Below are positions 26,410-34,822 of a stretch of 52,878 nucleotides of DNA, one piece after another. Numbering within the stretch: the stretch's first letter is position 1; every line of letters begins with the position of its first letter. The stretch comes from Acidimicrobiales bacterium (GTDB lineage Bacteria > Actinomycetota > Acidimicrobiia > Acidimicrobiales > Iamiaceae), in contig JAUJNP010000008.1 of the NCBI GenBank assembly GCA_030448105.1, forward strand, positions 124,524 through 177,401, given 5' to 3'. Under the pieces are notes generated by a model, which did no database searches, had not been told where the DNA came from, and saw only the letters and a program-made list of their open reading frames with translations. Position numbers and translations under genes: made by a program.

Positions 26410-27513
26410 TCAACACGGCACCCAGAGGCGGACCTCGGTGCCTCGCCCGGGGCGGGAGTCGAGCTCGACCCGGCCGCCCACGTCCTCCAGGCGGCCGCGG
26501 ATGGAGCGACGCAGGCCCACGCCCTCGGTGACGGTGGCCGGGTCGAAGCCGCTGCCGTCGTCCTTCACCGACACGAACACCTCCCCATCGCCGGGCTCCA
26601 CGTAGACCACCGCCCGGTGGGCGTCCCCGTGCTTGGCGGCGTTGGTGAGAGCTTCGCCCACCGCACCGGTGAGGGCCTGCACCGCAGCGGGGCTGAGATC
26701 AGAGGGCTCATCCACCGCGGTCACCTCCACCCGGAGGCCGTCGCGCCGTTCGGCCCGCCCGGCGGCGGCCCGCAGCTCGGTCACCAGGTCACCGGCCGAC
26801 GCCTTCACGCCGAACAGGAAGTCCCGCAGCGCCCGCTCCTGCTCCCTCGCCAGGCCGGCCAGCTCGGCGTCGGTGGCCCGGCGCTGCACCACGGCGAGCG
26901 TCTGGAGCACGCCGTCGTGCAGGGTGCGGGCCACCTCCTCGCGGGCCCTGGCCGCCGAGATCTCCATCTCGGCGGCCCGTAGCCGACGCATGGCGAAGCC
27001 GGCCACCGAACCAGCCAGCGCGTAGAGCACGCCGGTGGAGAGGAGCGAGAGGGTGGAGGGTTGCGGCAGGTCGTCGAGGCTCGTGCCGAGCACCCGGCCG
27101 AGTCCGAGCACGACCCCGGCCACGAGGCCGCCGGTGGGGCCCACGACGATCCCTAACGACAACGCCCCGGCCAGTGGCCAGGCCGAGCCCAGGGACTGCG
27201 GATGCTCCCCCTCGTAGACCCAGCCGTCGGCGCTCAAGAGGGCGAAGCCCACCACCAGCTCGGCCACGGCCGTGGGGGCCCGCAGCAGCCACCGGGACTG
27301 GCTCCGGAGCAGCATGGTGGCGGCGGCGGTGAAGGCCAGCGCCAGGCCGGCCAGCGCCAACGCCGCCCACGGCCGTACGAGCTCGGACCGGGACACCACC
27401 AGCACGGTGGCCAGCCACGCGAGGGCCGCCCAGCGGAAGGCGGCCACCCCACCGAGCACGCTGCGTTCGAGGCGGGCTTCGGCCGGGTTGGGGATGGGCC
27501 GGCCCCATGCCAC
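26410..27513 (-). CDS. Membrane sensor histidine kinase (HisKA_3)
   Basis: 367 residues. Five or six N-terminal membrane helices (about 20-175), then the HisKA_3 dimer helix with phospho-His199 in VARTLHDGVLQTLAVV, and an ATPase domain with GEALTNAAKHG, DDGSGFD and GVGLRRSIRGRL. Such kinases pair with NarL-type regulators; the one at 24405-25037 is the obvious candidate, on the same strand. The GTG at 27513 is used. There is no large outer sensor, so a membrane-linked signal is likely. Confidence 0.9.
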   Translation of the reverse strand: MAWGRPIPNPAEARLERSVLGGVAAFRWAALAWLATVLVVSRSELVRPWAALALAGLALAFTAAATMLLRSQSRWLLRAPTAVAELVVGFALLSADGWVYEGEHPQSLGSAWPLAGALSLGIVVGPTGGLVAGVVLGLGRVLGTSLDDLPQPSTLSLLSTGVLYALAGSVAGFAMRRLRAAEMEISAARAREEVARTLHDGVLQTLAVVQRRATDAELAGLAREQERALRDFLFGVKASAGDLVTELRAAAGRAERRDGLRVEVTAVDEPSDLSPAAVQALTGAVGEALTNAAKHGDAHRAVVYVEPGDGEVFVSVKDDGSGFDPATVTEGVGLRRSIRGRLEDVGGRVELDSRPGRGTEVRLWVPC

Positions 27514-27517
27514 GGGT

Positions 27518-28162
27518 TCAGCCCTGCTCGCCGGCGCTCACGGAGGCGGAGGCGAGCCCCGCCCGCTCGTACACGAACACCCTCAGCGGATGGTCGGCCC
27601 CGGTGATCTCGAACCGCGCCGAGGTGTCCCCTCGGTCGGTGGCCCGCACGCGCAACCCCGCGGCCCGCGCCGCCTTCCGCAGGGCGGCCTCGGCCTCGGC
27701 CAGGTCTCCGTCGATGCTGTAGTAGTCGGTGATGACGGTGCACACGTCGACGCAGATGTTGTTGCCGGTGCGGCTCCGGCTGCCCTCGGTGAAGCCGGAG
27801 TCGGTGAGGTCGATCCGGTCGAGGTCACGCTCGTAGCGCTCGTCGATCGACCAGGTCTTCGACATCGCCATCGACGAGAACCAGAGGCCGAGCACCACCA
27901 ACGGCACGGCGGTGCCGATGCGGGCACCGCGGCCGGGCCCGGCCACCAGGGCGGCGGCCGCCGGCCCGAGCACGGCGAACACCACGGCGACGGCCACGGG
28001 CGAGAGGCGCAGGCCGGCGGGGTGGAGCACGGCCATGCCGACTGCCCACACCACCACGGCCGCCACCAGGCCGCCGATCACGCGGCCGAAGATGACCCAG
28101 CCCGACACCCGGCGGGCCGGCGGCCCGGGGAGGGCAGGGGCGGGGGCGCCATGGGGGAGCAC
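27518..28162 (-). CDS. Three-helix membrane protein with outer domain, unknown family
   Basis: About 214 residues. Three hydrophobic helices (about 23-45, 54-75, 82-101) and then a domain of roughly 110 residues with two cysteines in NNICVDVCTVITDYY and two later beta-alpha units. The stop lies 5 bases before the histidine-kinase start, so both probably belong to one transcript and this could be a signal-sensing accessory; inference only. The start is uncertain: GTG 28162 has GGGGAG almost touching it, and GTG codons further in are possible. Confidence 0.6.
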   Translation of the reverse strand: MLPHGAPAPALPGPPARRVSGWVIFGRVIGGLVAAVVVWAVGMAVLHPAGLRLSPVAVAVVFAVLGPAAAALVAGPGRGARIGTAVPLVVLGLWFSSMAMSKTWSIDERYERDLDRIDLTDSGFTEGSRSRTGNNICVDVCTVITDYYSIDGDLAEAEAALRKAARAAGLRVRATDRGDTSARFEITGADHPLRVFVYERAGLASASVSAGEQG

Positions 28163-28234
28163 GCTCCCCAGCTTGGCCGCTGACGGCGGCGCACCGGGGT
28201 TGCCGGACCGCCGCCCTTCCGACACCCTGGCACG

Positions 28235-28873
28235 ATGCCCCCCGCATCCACCCCCGTCCTCGCGCGCGTCTGCGTGTTCTGCGGGTCGAGCAGCGGCACC
28301 GACCCGCGCTATGCCGAGGCCGCCGCCCAGATGGGCTCGGAGCTGGCGCGGCGGGGGATCGGACTCGTGTACGGCGGTGGCAGCGTCGGCCTGATGGGCG
28401 TGGTGGCCGACGCCGTGCTGGCCGCCGGCGGCGAGGTGACGGGGGTGATCCCCGGCTTCCTGCACCGCCGGGAGGTGGCCCATGGCGGGGTCGACGACCT
28501 CCGGGTGGTGGGGTCGATGCACGACCGGAAGGCGCTCATGGCCGACCTGGCCGACGCCTTCGTGGCCCTCCCCGGTGGCATCGGCACCTTCGAGGAGCTG
28601 TTCGAGGCGCTCACGTGGACCCAGCTCGGCGTGCACGACAAGCCCGTCGCGCTGCTCGACGTGGGCGACTTCTGGGCGCCGGTGCTGGCCCTGCTCGACC
28701 GGGCCGTGGACGACGGCTTCCTCCGCCGCGATGTGCGCGCCTCGGTGATCTACGCCACCACCCCGGCCGATGTGCTCGAGGCCTTCACCCGCTGGCAGCG
28801 CCCGGACGTCGGCAAGTGGATCGACCTCGACCCCCTCCCCGACGCCTCAGACACCCACACGGAGCTGCTGTAA
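28235..28873 (+). CDS. LOG-family protein (cytokinin riboside monophosphate phosphoribohydrolase-like)
   Basis: 212 residues. Typical TIGR00730 features: VCVFCGSSSG at the start, GLVYGGGSVGLMG, MHDRKALM (the MHxRK site) and PGGIGTFEELFEAL (PGGxGTxxE). Family members hydrolyse nucleoside 5'-monophosphates to free base and ribose phosphate; in Mycobacterium the homologue releases cytokinins. Cytosolic. It is divergent from the membrane protein at 27518 and convergent with the polyprenyl synthase, with one palindromic element between. Confidence 0.92.
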   Translation: MPPASTPVLARVCVFCGSSSGTDPRYAEAAAQMGSELARRGIGLVYGGGSVGLMGVVADAVLAAGGEVTGVIPGFLHRREVAHGGVDDLRVVGSMHDRKALMADLADAFVALPGGIGTFEELFEALTWTQLGVHDKPVALLDVGDFWAPVLALLDRAVDDGFLRRDVRASVIYATTPADVLEAFTRWQRPDVGKWIDLDPLPDASDTHTELL

Positions 28874-28898
28874 AAGCAAGCGTTCGGCGCGCGGCGCC

Positions 28899-28974
28899 GC
28901 TGCGGAGTCCGCCAGGCGGAGCAGCGCTAGGGGTGGGAGCCGGATGGCGAAGCCGCTCCGCCGGAGGCGGAGCC
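28899..28974 (-). repeat. Single palindromic intergenic element, reverse orientation
   Basis: Reverse complement of the unit seen at 26291-26366. The 3' module is at 28899-28925 (one change, CTCCGCAGC for CTGCGCAGC) and the 5' hairpin at 28955-28974; the middle GCTTCGCCATCCGGCTCCCA is also conserved. It sits between the stops of two convergent genes. Confidence 0.88.
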
Positions 28975-28978
28975 AATG

Positions 28979-29972
28979 TCACGAATCCAACAACACGACC
29001 TCGACACTGCCCAGTAGGTGGTCGGCGGCGGCGGACAGGGCCTCGGCCGCCGGCCGGTGGCCCAGGGGGGTGAGGCACTCCGCCGCCCGAGCCGTGTAGG
29101 CGCGGGCCTCGGCCACCGCCTCATCGATCCCTTCGCTCGACCGCACCACGGCCCGGGCCCGCTCCCACTCGGCGCCCTCCACGGGGCGCCCGAGCAGGGT
29201 GCGCAGCTCCTCGCCTTCGGGCATGTCGAGCGCCCGCAGCACCGGCAGGGTGTAGACGCCCTCGACGAGGTCGTGGCCGGCGGGCTTGCCGAGCTGCTCG
29301 TCGGTGGCGATCAGGTCCAGCACGTCGTCGATCAGCTGGAAGGCCATGCCGTAGGCGGTGCCGAAGTCGGTGAGGCGCTCGACGTGCTCCCGGGGCAGGC
29401 CGGCGACGATGGCACCGATGCGGGCGGCGGTGGAGAACAGAGCGGCCGTCTTCGCCTCGATGGAGCGCAGGTAGGCCTCCTCGCTGCGGTCGAGCTGGTA
29501 GGCGGTGCCGAGCTCGGCGACCTCGCCGGCGCAGAGCCGGCCGATGGTGGCGGCCAGCAGGCCGGCGACCTCGGTGCCGAGCGTGGCGGCGATCTCCGAC
29601 GCGCGCCAGGAGGAAGTCGCCCGACAGGATGGCCCGCAGGTTCCCCCACTTGGCGTTCACGCTCTCGACGGTGCGGCGGGTGACGGCCTCGTCGATCACG
29701 TCGTCGTGGTGCAGCGACCCGAGGTGCACCAGCTCCACGGCCACCCCGCCCCGGATCACGTCGAGGGAGGCCGGGCCCTCGTGGCCCTCGGCGCAGGCAG
29801 CCGCGGCCACCGCCAGCAGCGGGCGGATGCGCTTCCCGCCGGCCAGGATGAGGTGGCTGGCCATCTCTGTGAGGGCCGGTTCGTCGGTCTCCACCGCCGC
29901 CCGCAGCTCGTGCTCCACCCGGGCCAGGTCGTCCAGCATGGGAGGGAGCTCGAACAGGGGGTGGGTCTCCAT
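28979..29972 (-). CDS. Trans-polyprenyl diphosphate synthase, with an internal frameshift
   Basis: Long-chain isoprenyl chain elongation, probably for quinone side chains or lipid carriers. First aspartate-rich motif in LGSLHHDDVIDEA, second in MAFQLIDDVLDLIA, and the GGKRIRPLL basic site. The N-terminal frame (from ATG 29972) runs to DFLLAR near 29605, then homology moves to another frame (ASEIAATLGTEVAGLLAA...) and ends at 28979. A lost GC unit in CGCGCGC (29600-29606) would account for the shift. Joined length about 330 residues, normal for the family. TAGCGT lies 9 bases before the ATG. Confidence 0.85.
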
Positions 29973-29981
29973 GCCGGGTCG

Positions 29982-29987
29982 ACGCTA
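29982..29987 (-). promoter_or_regulatory. -10 hexamer for the polyprenyl synthase
   Basis: On the minus strand TAGCGT ends 9 bases before the ATG at 29972. Confidence 0.5.
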
Positions 29988-30104
29988 GGGGACTGTTTGC
30001 GCCGATCCCCAACCGTAGGAGGCCACGGTGGGGGCTCAGCGACCGAGGGTTGGTGTGGGCGACCGATACACTCGCAACACGAATCCCCCGTCTTGGGAGG
30101 AAAG

Positions 30105-32627
30105 TTGTTCGAACGCTTCACCGACCGTGCCCGGCGGGTCGTGGTCCTCGCCCAGGAAGAGGCCCGGCTCCTCAACCACAACTACATCGGCACCGAGCAC
30201 ATCCTGCTCGGGCTGATCCACGAGGGCGAAGGCGTCGCCGCCAAGGGCCTCGAGTCCCTCGGCATCTCCCTCGAGGCCGTGCGCAGCCAGGTCGAGGAGA
30301 TCATCGGCCAGGGTGGCTCGTCGCCGAGCGGCCCATCCCCTTCACCCCCGGGCCAAGAAGGTCCTGGAGCTGTCGCTCCGCGAGCCCTCCAGCTCGGGCA
30401 CAACTACATCGGCACCGAGCACATCCTCCTCGGCCTCATCCGCGAGGGCGAGGGCGTCGCCGCCCAGGTGCTGGTCAAGCTGGGCGCTGATCTCTCCGCG
30501 TCCGCCAGCAGGTCATCCAGCTCCTCTCCGGCTACAGCGGCCCCGGCCAGTCCGGTGGGGAGAAGGCGGGCTCCACCCCTGGCGGCTCGGGTGAGGGCCA
30601 CCCCGTCGGGGTCCCTCGTCCTCGACCAGTTCGGCCGCAACCTCACCCAGCTCGCCCGCGACAAGAAGCTCGACCCGGTCATCGGCCGGGTGCGCGAGAC
30701 CGAGCGGGTCATGCAGGTCCTGTCCCGGCGCACCAAGAACAACCCGGTGCTCATCGGCGAGCCCGGCGTCGGCAAGACCGCCATCGTCGAGGGCCTCGCC
30801 CAGGCCATCGCGGCCGACACCGTCCCCGAGACCCTCACCGGCAAGCAGCTCTACACCCTCGACCTCGGCGCCCTCGTGGCCGGCAGCCGCTACCGCGGCG
30901 ACTTCGAGGAGCGCCTGAAGAAGGTGCTCAAGGAGATCCGCACCCGGGGCGACATCATCCTCTTCATCGACGAGCTCCACACCCTGGTGGGAGCGGGGGC
31001 GGCCGAGGGCGCCATCGACGCCGCCTCGATCCTCAAGCCCATGCTGGCCCGGGGCGAGCTGCAGACCATCGGCGCCACCACCCTCGACGAGTACCGCAAG
31101 CACCTCGAGAAGGACGCCGCCCTCGAGCGCCGCTTCCAGCCGGTGAAGGTGGACGAGCCCACCGTCGCCCACACCATCGAGATCCTGAAGGGCCTCCGCG
31201 ACCGCTACGAGAGCCACCACCGGGTCACCATCACCGACCAGGCCCTGGTGGCGGCGGCCAACCTGGCCGACCGCTACATCTCCGACCGCCACCTGCCCGA
31301 CAAGGCCATCGACCTCATCGACGAGGCCGGCTCGCGCCTGCGCATCAAGCGCATGGAGTCCCCGCCGGACTACAAGGAGATCGAGAACAAGATCGCCGAG
31401 GTCGTCCGCAAGAAGAAGGACGCGGTGGAGGCCCAGCAGTTCGAGGACGCCGGCCGCCTGCGCGACCAGGAGAAGGAGCTGCTCGGCGAGAAGGACGCCA
31501 AGGAGGCCGAGATCAAGGCCTCCGGCGTCGACCTGTTCGACGAGGTCGACGAGGAGTCCATCGCCGAGGTCCTCTCCATCTGGACCGGCATCCCCGTCTA
31601 CAAGCTCACCGAGGAGGAGACCCAGAAGCTCCTCCGCATGGAGGACGAGCTCCACAAGCGGGTCATCGGCCAGGAGCAGGCCATACGGTCGGTCAGCCAG
31701 GCCATCCGCCGCACCCGGGCCGGCCTCAAGGACCCGAAGCGCCCCAGCGGCTCGTTCATCTTCCTGGGCCCCTCCGGCGTGGGCAAGACCGAGCTGGCCA
31801 AGACCCTCACCGAGTTCCTCTTCGGCGACGAGGCCAGCCTGATCAGCCTCGACATGTCCGAGTACATGGAGAAGCACACCGTCAGCCGCCTCGTCGGGTC
31901 GCCCCCGGGCTACGTCGGCTACGAGGAGGGCGGCCAGCTCACCGAGGCGGTGCGGCGCAAGCCGTTCAGCGTGGTCCTCTTCGACGAGATCGAGAAGGCC
32001 CACCCCGACGTGTTCAACACGCTGCTGCAGATCCTGGAGGAGGGCCGCCTCACCGACAGCCAGGGCCGCTCGGTGGACTTCCGCAACACCGTGCTCATCA
32101 TGACCTCCAACCTCGGCACCGCCGACCTGCGCAAGGCCAACGTGGGCTTCGGCAAGTCCGACGAGGCCGTCTCCTACGAGAAGATGAAGGAGAAGGTCAA
32201 CGACGCCCTGAAGCAGCACTTCCGGCCCGAGTTCCTGAACCGCATCGACGAGACGATCGTGTTCCACGAGCTGTCCAAGCCCGAGATCACCCAGATCGTC
32301 GACCTCATGGTGCGGCGCACGAGCGTGCAGCTGGAGGCCCAGGGCATCGGTATCGAGCTCACCGACGCGGCCAAGGCCCTCCTGGTCGACCGCGGCTACG
32401 ACGCCACCCTCGGCGCCCGGCCGCTGCGCCGGGCCCTGCAGCGCCTGGTGGAGGACCCGCTCTCCGAGCAGCTCCTCTACAAGAAGTTCCGGGCCGGTGA
32501 GATCGTCATCGTCGACGCCGAGGACGACCCGGAGTCGCCCAAGGGCGAGCGCCTGATCGTCTTCCGCTCGGTGGAGGGCTTCGAGCCCCCGCCCATGGAG
32601 CTGGCCGAGGCCGGACCGACCGAGTAG
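30105..32627 (+). CDS. clpC: ATP-dependent Clp protease ATPase subunit ClpC
   Basis: Unfoldase that feeds proteins to ClpP. 840 residues: two Clp N repeats, first AAA (GEPGVGKT), UvrB/M middle domain, second AAA (GPSGVGKT). The start [20 protein letters not shown] equals that of mycobacterial ClpC1, giving TTG 30105 preceded by GGGAGG. Two stretches of the N-domain are in wrong frames: residues corresponding to [18 protein letters not shown] (30332-30398) and [13 protein letters not shown] onward (30492-30600). Five small indels that cancel out would explain it. A TACACT hexamer at 30067-30072 may be the -10. Normally essential in actinobacteria. Confidence 0.93.
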   Translation: MFERFTDRARRVVVLAQEEARLLNHNYIGTEHILLGLIHEGEGVAAKGLESLGISLEAVRSQVEEIIGQGGSSPSGPSPSPPGQEGPGAVAPRALQLGHNYIGTEHILLGLIREGEGVAAQVLVKLGADLSASASRSSSSSPATAAPASPVGRRRAPPLAARVRATPSGSLVLDQFGRNLTQLARDKKLDPVIGRVRETERVMQVLSRRTKNNPVLIGEPGVGKTAIVEGLAQAIAADTVPETLTGKQLYTLDLGALVAGSRYRGDFEERLKKVLKEIRTRGDIILFIDELHTLVGAGAAEGAIDAASILKPMLARGELQTIGATTLDEYRKHLEKDAALERRFQPVKVDEPTVAHTIEILKGLRDRYESHHRVTITDQALVAAANLADRYISDRHLPDKAIDLIDEAGSRLRIKRMESPPDYKEIENKIAEVVRKKKDAVEAQQFEDAGRLRDQEKELLGEKDAKEAEIKASGVDLFDEVDEESIAEVLSIWTGIPVYKLTEEETQKLLRMEDELHKRVIGQEQAIRSVSQAIRRTRAGLKDPKRPSGSFIFLGPSGVGKTELAKTLTEFLFGDEASLISLDMSEYMEKHTVSRLVGSPPGYVGYEEGGQLTEAVRRKPFSVVLFDEIEKAHPDVFNTLLQILEEGRLTDSQGRSVDFRNTVLIMTSNLGTADLRKANVGFGKSDEAVSYEKMKEKVNDALKQHFRPEFLNRIDETIVFHELSKPEITQIVDLMVRRTSVQLEAQGIGIELTDAAKALLVDRGYDATLGARPLRRALQRLVEDPLSEQLLYKKFRAGEIVIVDAEDDPESPKGERLIVFRSVEGFEPPPMELAEAGPTE

Positions 32628-32644
32628 TCCCGGCCCACCGAGTC

Positions 32645-33436
32645 GTGGCCGCCATCCGGTCGCCCCGGCGCGCCCTGCTGGGCGTGGCCCTCGCGGTGCT
32701 CTTGGGCGCGGGGTGCCGGGTCGACACCGGGGTGGACGTGGCCGTCAACCCCAACGGCAGCGGGACGGTCACGGTGACGGTGCGCCTCGACCGGGCGGCG
32801 GCGGCGCGGGTGCCCGACCTCGACCAGAGCCTGCTGGTGAAGGACCTGCGGGCGACGGGTTGGAAGGTGACCGGCCCCACACCGCAACGGGGAGGCGGGG
32901 TTCAGATGCGGGTGGCGAAGCGCTTCGCCCGCCCCGAGGATCTGGGCGCGGTGATGTCCCAGGTGAGCGGCACCGACGGCCCGTTCCGGCGGTTCTCGCT
33001 CGTCCGCTCGCACTCCTTCGCCAAGACGACGTACCGCCTGACGGGCACGGTGGACCTGAGCGGCGGCCTGGAGGCGTTCGGTGATCCCGAGCTGCGCCTG
33101 CTGCTCGGCGGCGAGATGTTCGGCCGGCCGGTAGCGGAGCTCGAGCGGGAGGCCGGCGCCCCCTTGGCGGAGGCGGTGCGGTTCACGGTCCGGGCCCACC
33201 TGCCCGGCGGGGGCACCCAGGAGTGGCGGCCGGTGCTCGGTCGACCGGCCACCGAGGTGGAGGCCACCAGCGCCAGCCGGGCTCCCCGGGCGTGGCTGTT
33301 CGCGTCGGCCGCCGGGCTGGCGGCGGTGACCTTCCTCGTGACGCTGGTGCTGATCGTCCGCTACAACCGGGTGCACCGGGCCCCGACCTACGTCCACCGC
33401 CCCGGCGGTGCCCGCCGCCCGTGGGACGACCTCTGA
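32645..33436 (+). CDS. Lipoprotein with C-terminal membrane anchor (DUF3153-like)
   Basis: 263 residues. Signal peptide with lipobox LGAGC (cleavage before Cys24 or so), an outer beta-rich domain (DVAVNPNGSGTVTVTVRLD and similar), and a C-terminal helix (about 218-243, WLFASAAGLAAVTFLVTLVLIV) followed by a basic tail. This layout resembles the DUF3153/LppM group of actinobacterial envelope proteins. It follows clpC by 17 bases on the same strand. GTG start. Confidence 0.72.
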   Translation: MAAIRSPRRALLGVALAVLLGAGCRVDTGVDVAVNPNGSGTVTVTVRLDRAAAARVPDLDQSLLVKDLRATGWKVTGPTPQRGGGVQMRVAKRFARPEDLGAVMSQVSGTDGPFRRFSLVRSHSFAKTTYRLTGTVDLSGGLEAFGDPELRLLLGGEMFGRPVAELEREAGAPLAEAVRFTVRAHLPGGGTQEWRPVLGRPATEVEATSASRAPRAWLFASAAGLAAVTFLVTLVLIVRYNRVHRAPTYVHRPGGARRPWDDL

Positions 33437-33456
33437 CGGGCTGTGCCCCTGCGGCC

Positions 33457-34629
33457 TCAGTCGGCCACGGTGGCGGGGGCCGGGACTCGGCGGCGCAGCA
33501 CGGCCAGCCCGCTCGCCGCCACCAGCGCGCCGGCGACGAAGGCCCCCCGCTCACCGCTGAGCACCACCACCCCGCCCAGGATCACCGCGCCGAGGCCCTG
33601 GGCCAAGTCGAAGAACAGCGAGAAGGTTCCCACCGCGTGGCTGCGCTCCTCGTCAGGGGCGGCGCTCATCACCGCCGAGAACATGGCGGGGAACAGCAGC
33701 GCCATGCCCACCGAGAACACAGCCGTCCCGGCGTAGAGACCCACCGGCGCCGCCCACAGGCCGATGAGCCCGAGCCCGCTGGCGACGGCGAGGAGGGCCA
33801 GGGTGGCGGTGGGGATGGTGCCGAAGCGGTCCGGCAGGCGGGCCCCGAACAGCCGGATGGCGAGGATGAGCCCGGCGTAGAGGGCGAACACCGGGCCGGC
33901 GCCGTCGAGACCGATCTCGTCGACGTACAGGGGCACGAACGCGGAGAAGCCGGCGAAGCCGACCAGGCCGAGGAAGAGCACGACGCCGGGCAGGACCGCA
34001 TCGGGTTGCAGGAACGGGCGCTTCTCCCCGGTGCCGGCCACGAGCTCGCCGACCGGTGTCCGGGAGCCGAGGGCGGCGGCGACCAGCGCCGCCCCGCCGG
34101 CCAGCAGCCAGACGAGGTCCGGCCCGTAGTGGGTGTAGAGGATCTCCCCGACGGGCGGGCCGAGGGCCAGGCCGCCGTAGAGGGCGATGGAGAAGTACGA
34201 GGCGGCCTCGCCCCGGCGATCGTCGGGCGCCATGTCCTGGATGGAGGTGGCCGCCCCCACGAACATGGCCGCCTCGCCCACCCCCGACACCAGCCGCAGC
34301 ACGACCAGGAGGGCCAGGGTGGAGGCCAGCGCGTAACCGGCGACGGAGAGGCCGACGACCAGGGCGCCACCGACGACGAGGAGGCGCCGGCCCCGAAGGT
34401 CGCCGAGGCGGCCCACGAGGGGCCGGCACAGCGCCGCCGAGGCGGCGAAGGCGCCGACGGCCAGGCCCACCTCGAGGCCCCCGCCACCGAGGTCGTCCTC
34501 GACATACCGCGGGATCACCGGGATCAGCATCCCGAGAGTGCAGAAGTAGGCGAAGGTGGCCGCGGTCACGAGCACGAATGGCCCCGTCACGAGGCGGGGG
34601 CGCGCCTCGACGGCGGGGGGAGCGTCCAT
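33457..34629 (-). CDS. MFS transporter
   Basis: 390 residues, 12 predicted membrane helices. The MFS loop 2-3 signature is GRLGDLRGRRLLVVGG, and the second half repeats it in weaker form (GARLPDRFGTIPTA). Substrate not predictable; resembles multidrug/sugar exporters of the DHA type. TAGGTT on the minus strand (34639-34644) ends 9 bases before the ATG. The repeat element and radA lie divergently upstream. Confidence 0.88.
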   Translation of the reverse strand: MDAPPAVEARPRLVTGPFVLVTAATFAYFCTLGMLIPVIPRYVEDDLGGGGLEVGLAVGAFAASAALCRPLVGRLGDLRGRRLLVVGGALVVGLSVAGYALASTLALLVVLRLVSGVGEAAMFVGAATSIQDMAPDDRRGEAASYFSIALYGGLALGPPVGEILYTHYGPDLVWLLAGGAALVAAALGSRTPVGELVAGTGEKRPFLQPDAVLPGVVLFLGLVGFAGFSAFVPLYVDEIGLDGAGPVFALYAGLILAIRLFGARLPDRFGTIPTATLALLAVASGLGLIGLWAAPVGLYAGTAVFSVGMALLFPAMFSAVMSAAPDEERSHAVGTFSLFFDLAQGLGAVILGGVVVLSGERGAFVAGALVAASGLAVLRRRVPAPATVAD

Positions 34630-34638
34630 GGCTCGTCC

Positions 34639-34644
34639 AACCTA
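34639..34644 (-). promoter_or_regulatory. -10 hexamer for the MFS gene
   Basis: TAGGTT on the minus strand ends 9 bases before the ATG at 34629. Confidence 0.45.
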
Positions 34645-34676
34645 GGGGCGACCCTCGCCCATCCCGTTACGCGAGC

Positions 34677-34784
34677 GGGCCCGCCGGAGGTGGGCCCGAG
34701 CAGCAGGGCTGCGCAGTCCGCCAGGCGGAGCAGCGGGGACGTTGAAACCCGGATCCGCGAAGCGGGGCCCGCCGGAGGCGGGCC
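34677..34784 (-). repeat. Palindromic intergenic element, diverged copy plus a partial 5' module
   Basis: The 3' module at 34708-34734 is identical over 27 bases to the one at 26089. The 5' hairpin (34766-34784) is changed to GGCCCGCCTCCGGCGGGCC with both arms altered together, so pairing is kept. A second 5'-like hairpin is at about 34677-34695. Located between the divergent MFS and radA genes. Confidence 0.82.
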
Positions 34785-34810
34785 AGACCAGCACTGTCAG
34801 ACCCCCTGCG

Positions 34811-34816
34811 TAGGGT
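34811..34816 (+). promoter_or_regulatory. -10 hexamer for radA
   Basis: TAGGGT ends 6 bases before the GTG at 34823, and 3 bases before an alternative GTG at 34820; spacing elsewhere favours 34823. Confidence 0.55.
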
Positions 34817-34822
34817 CCGGTG

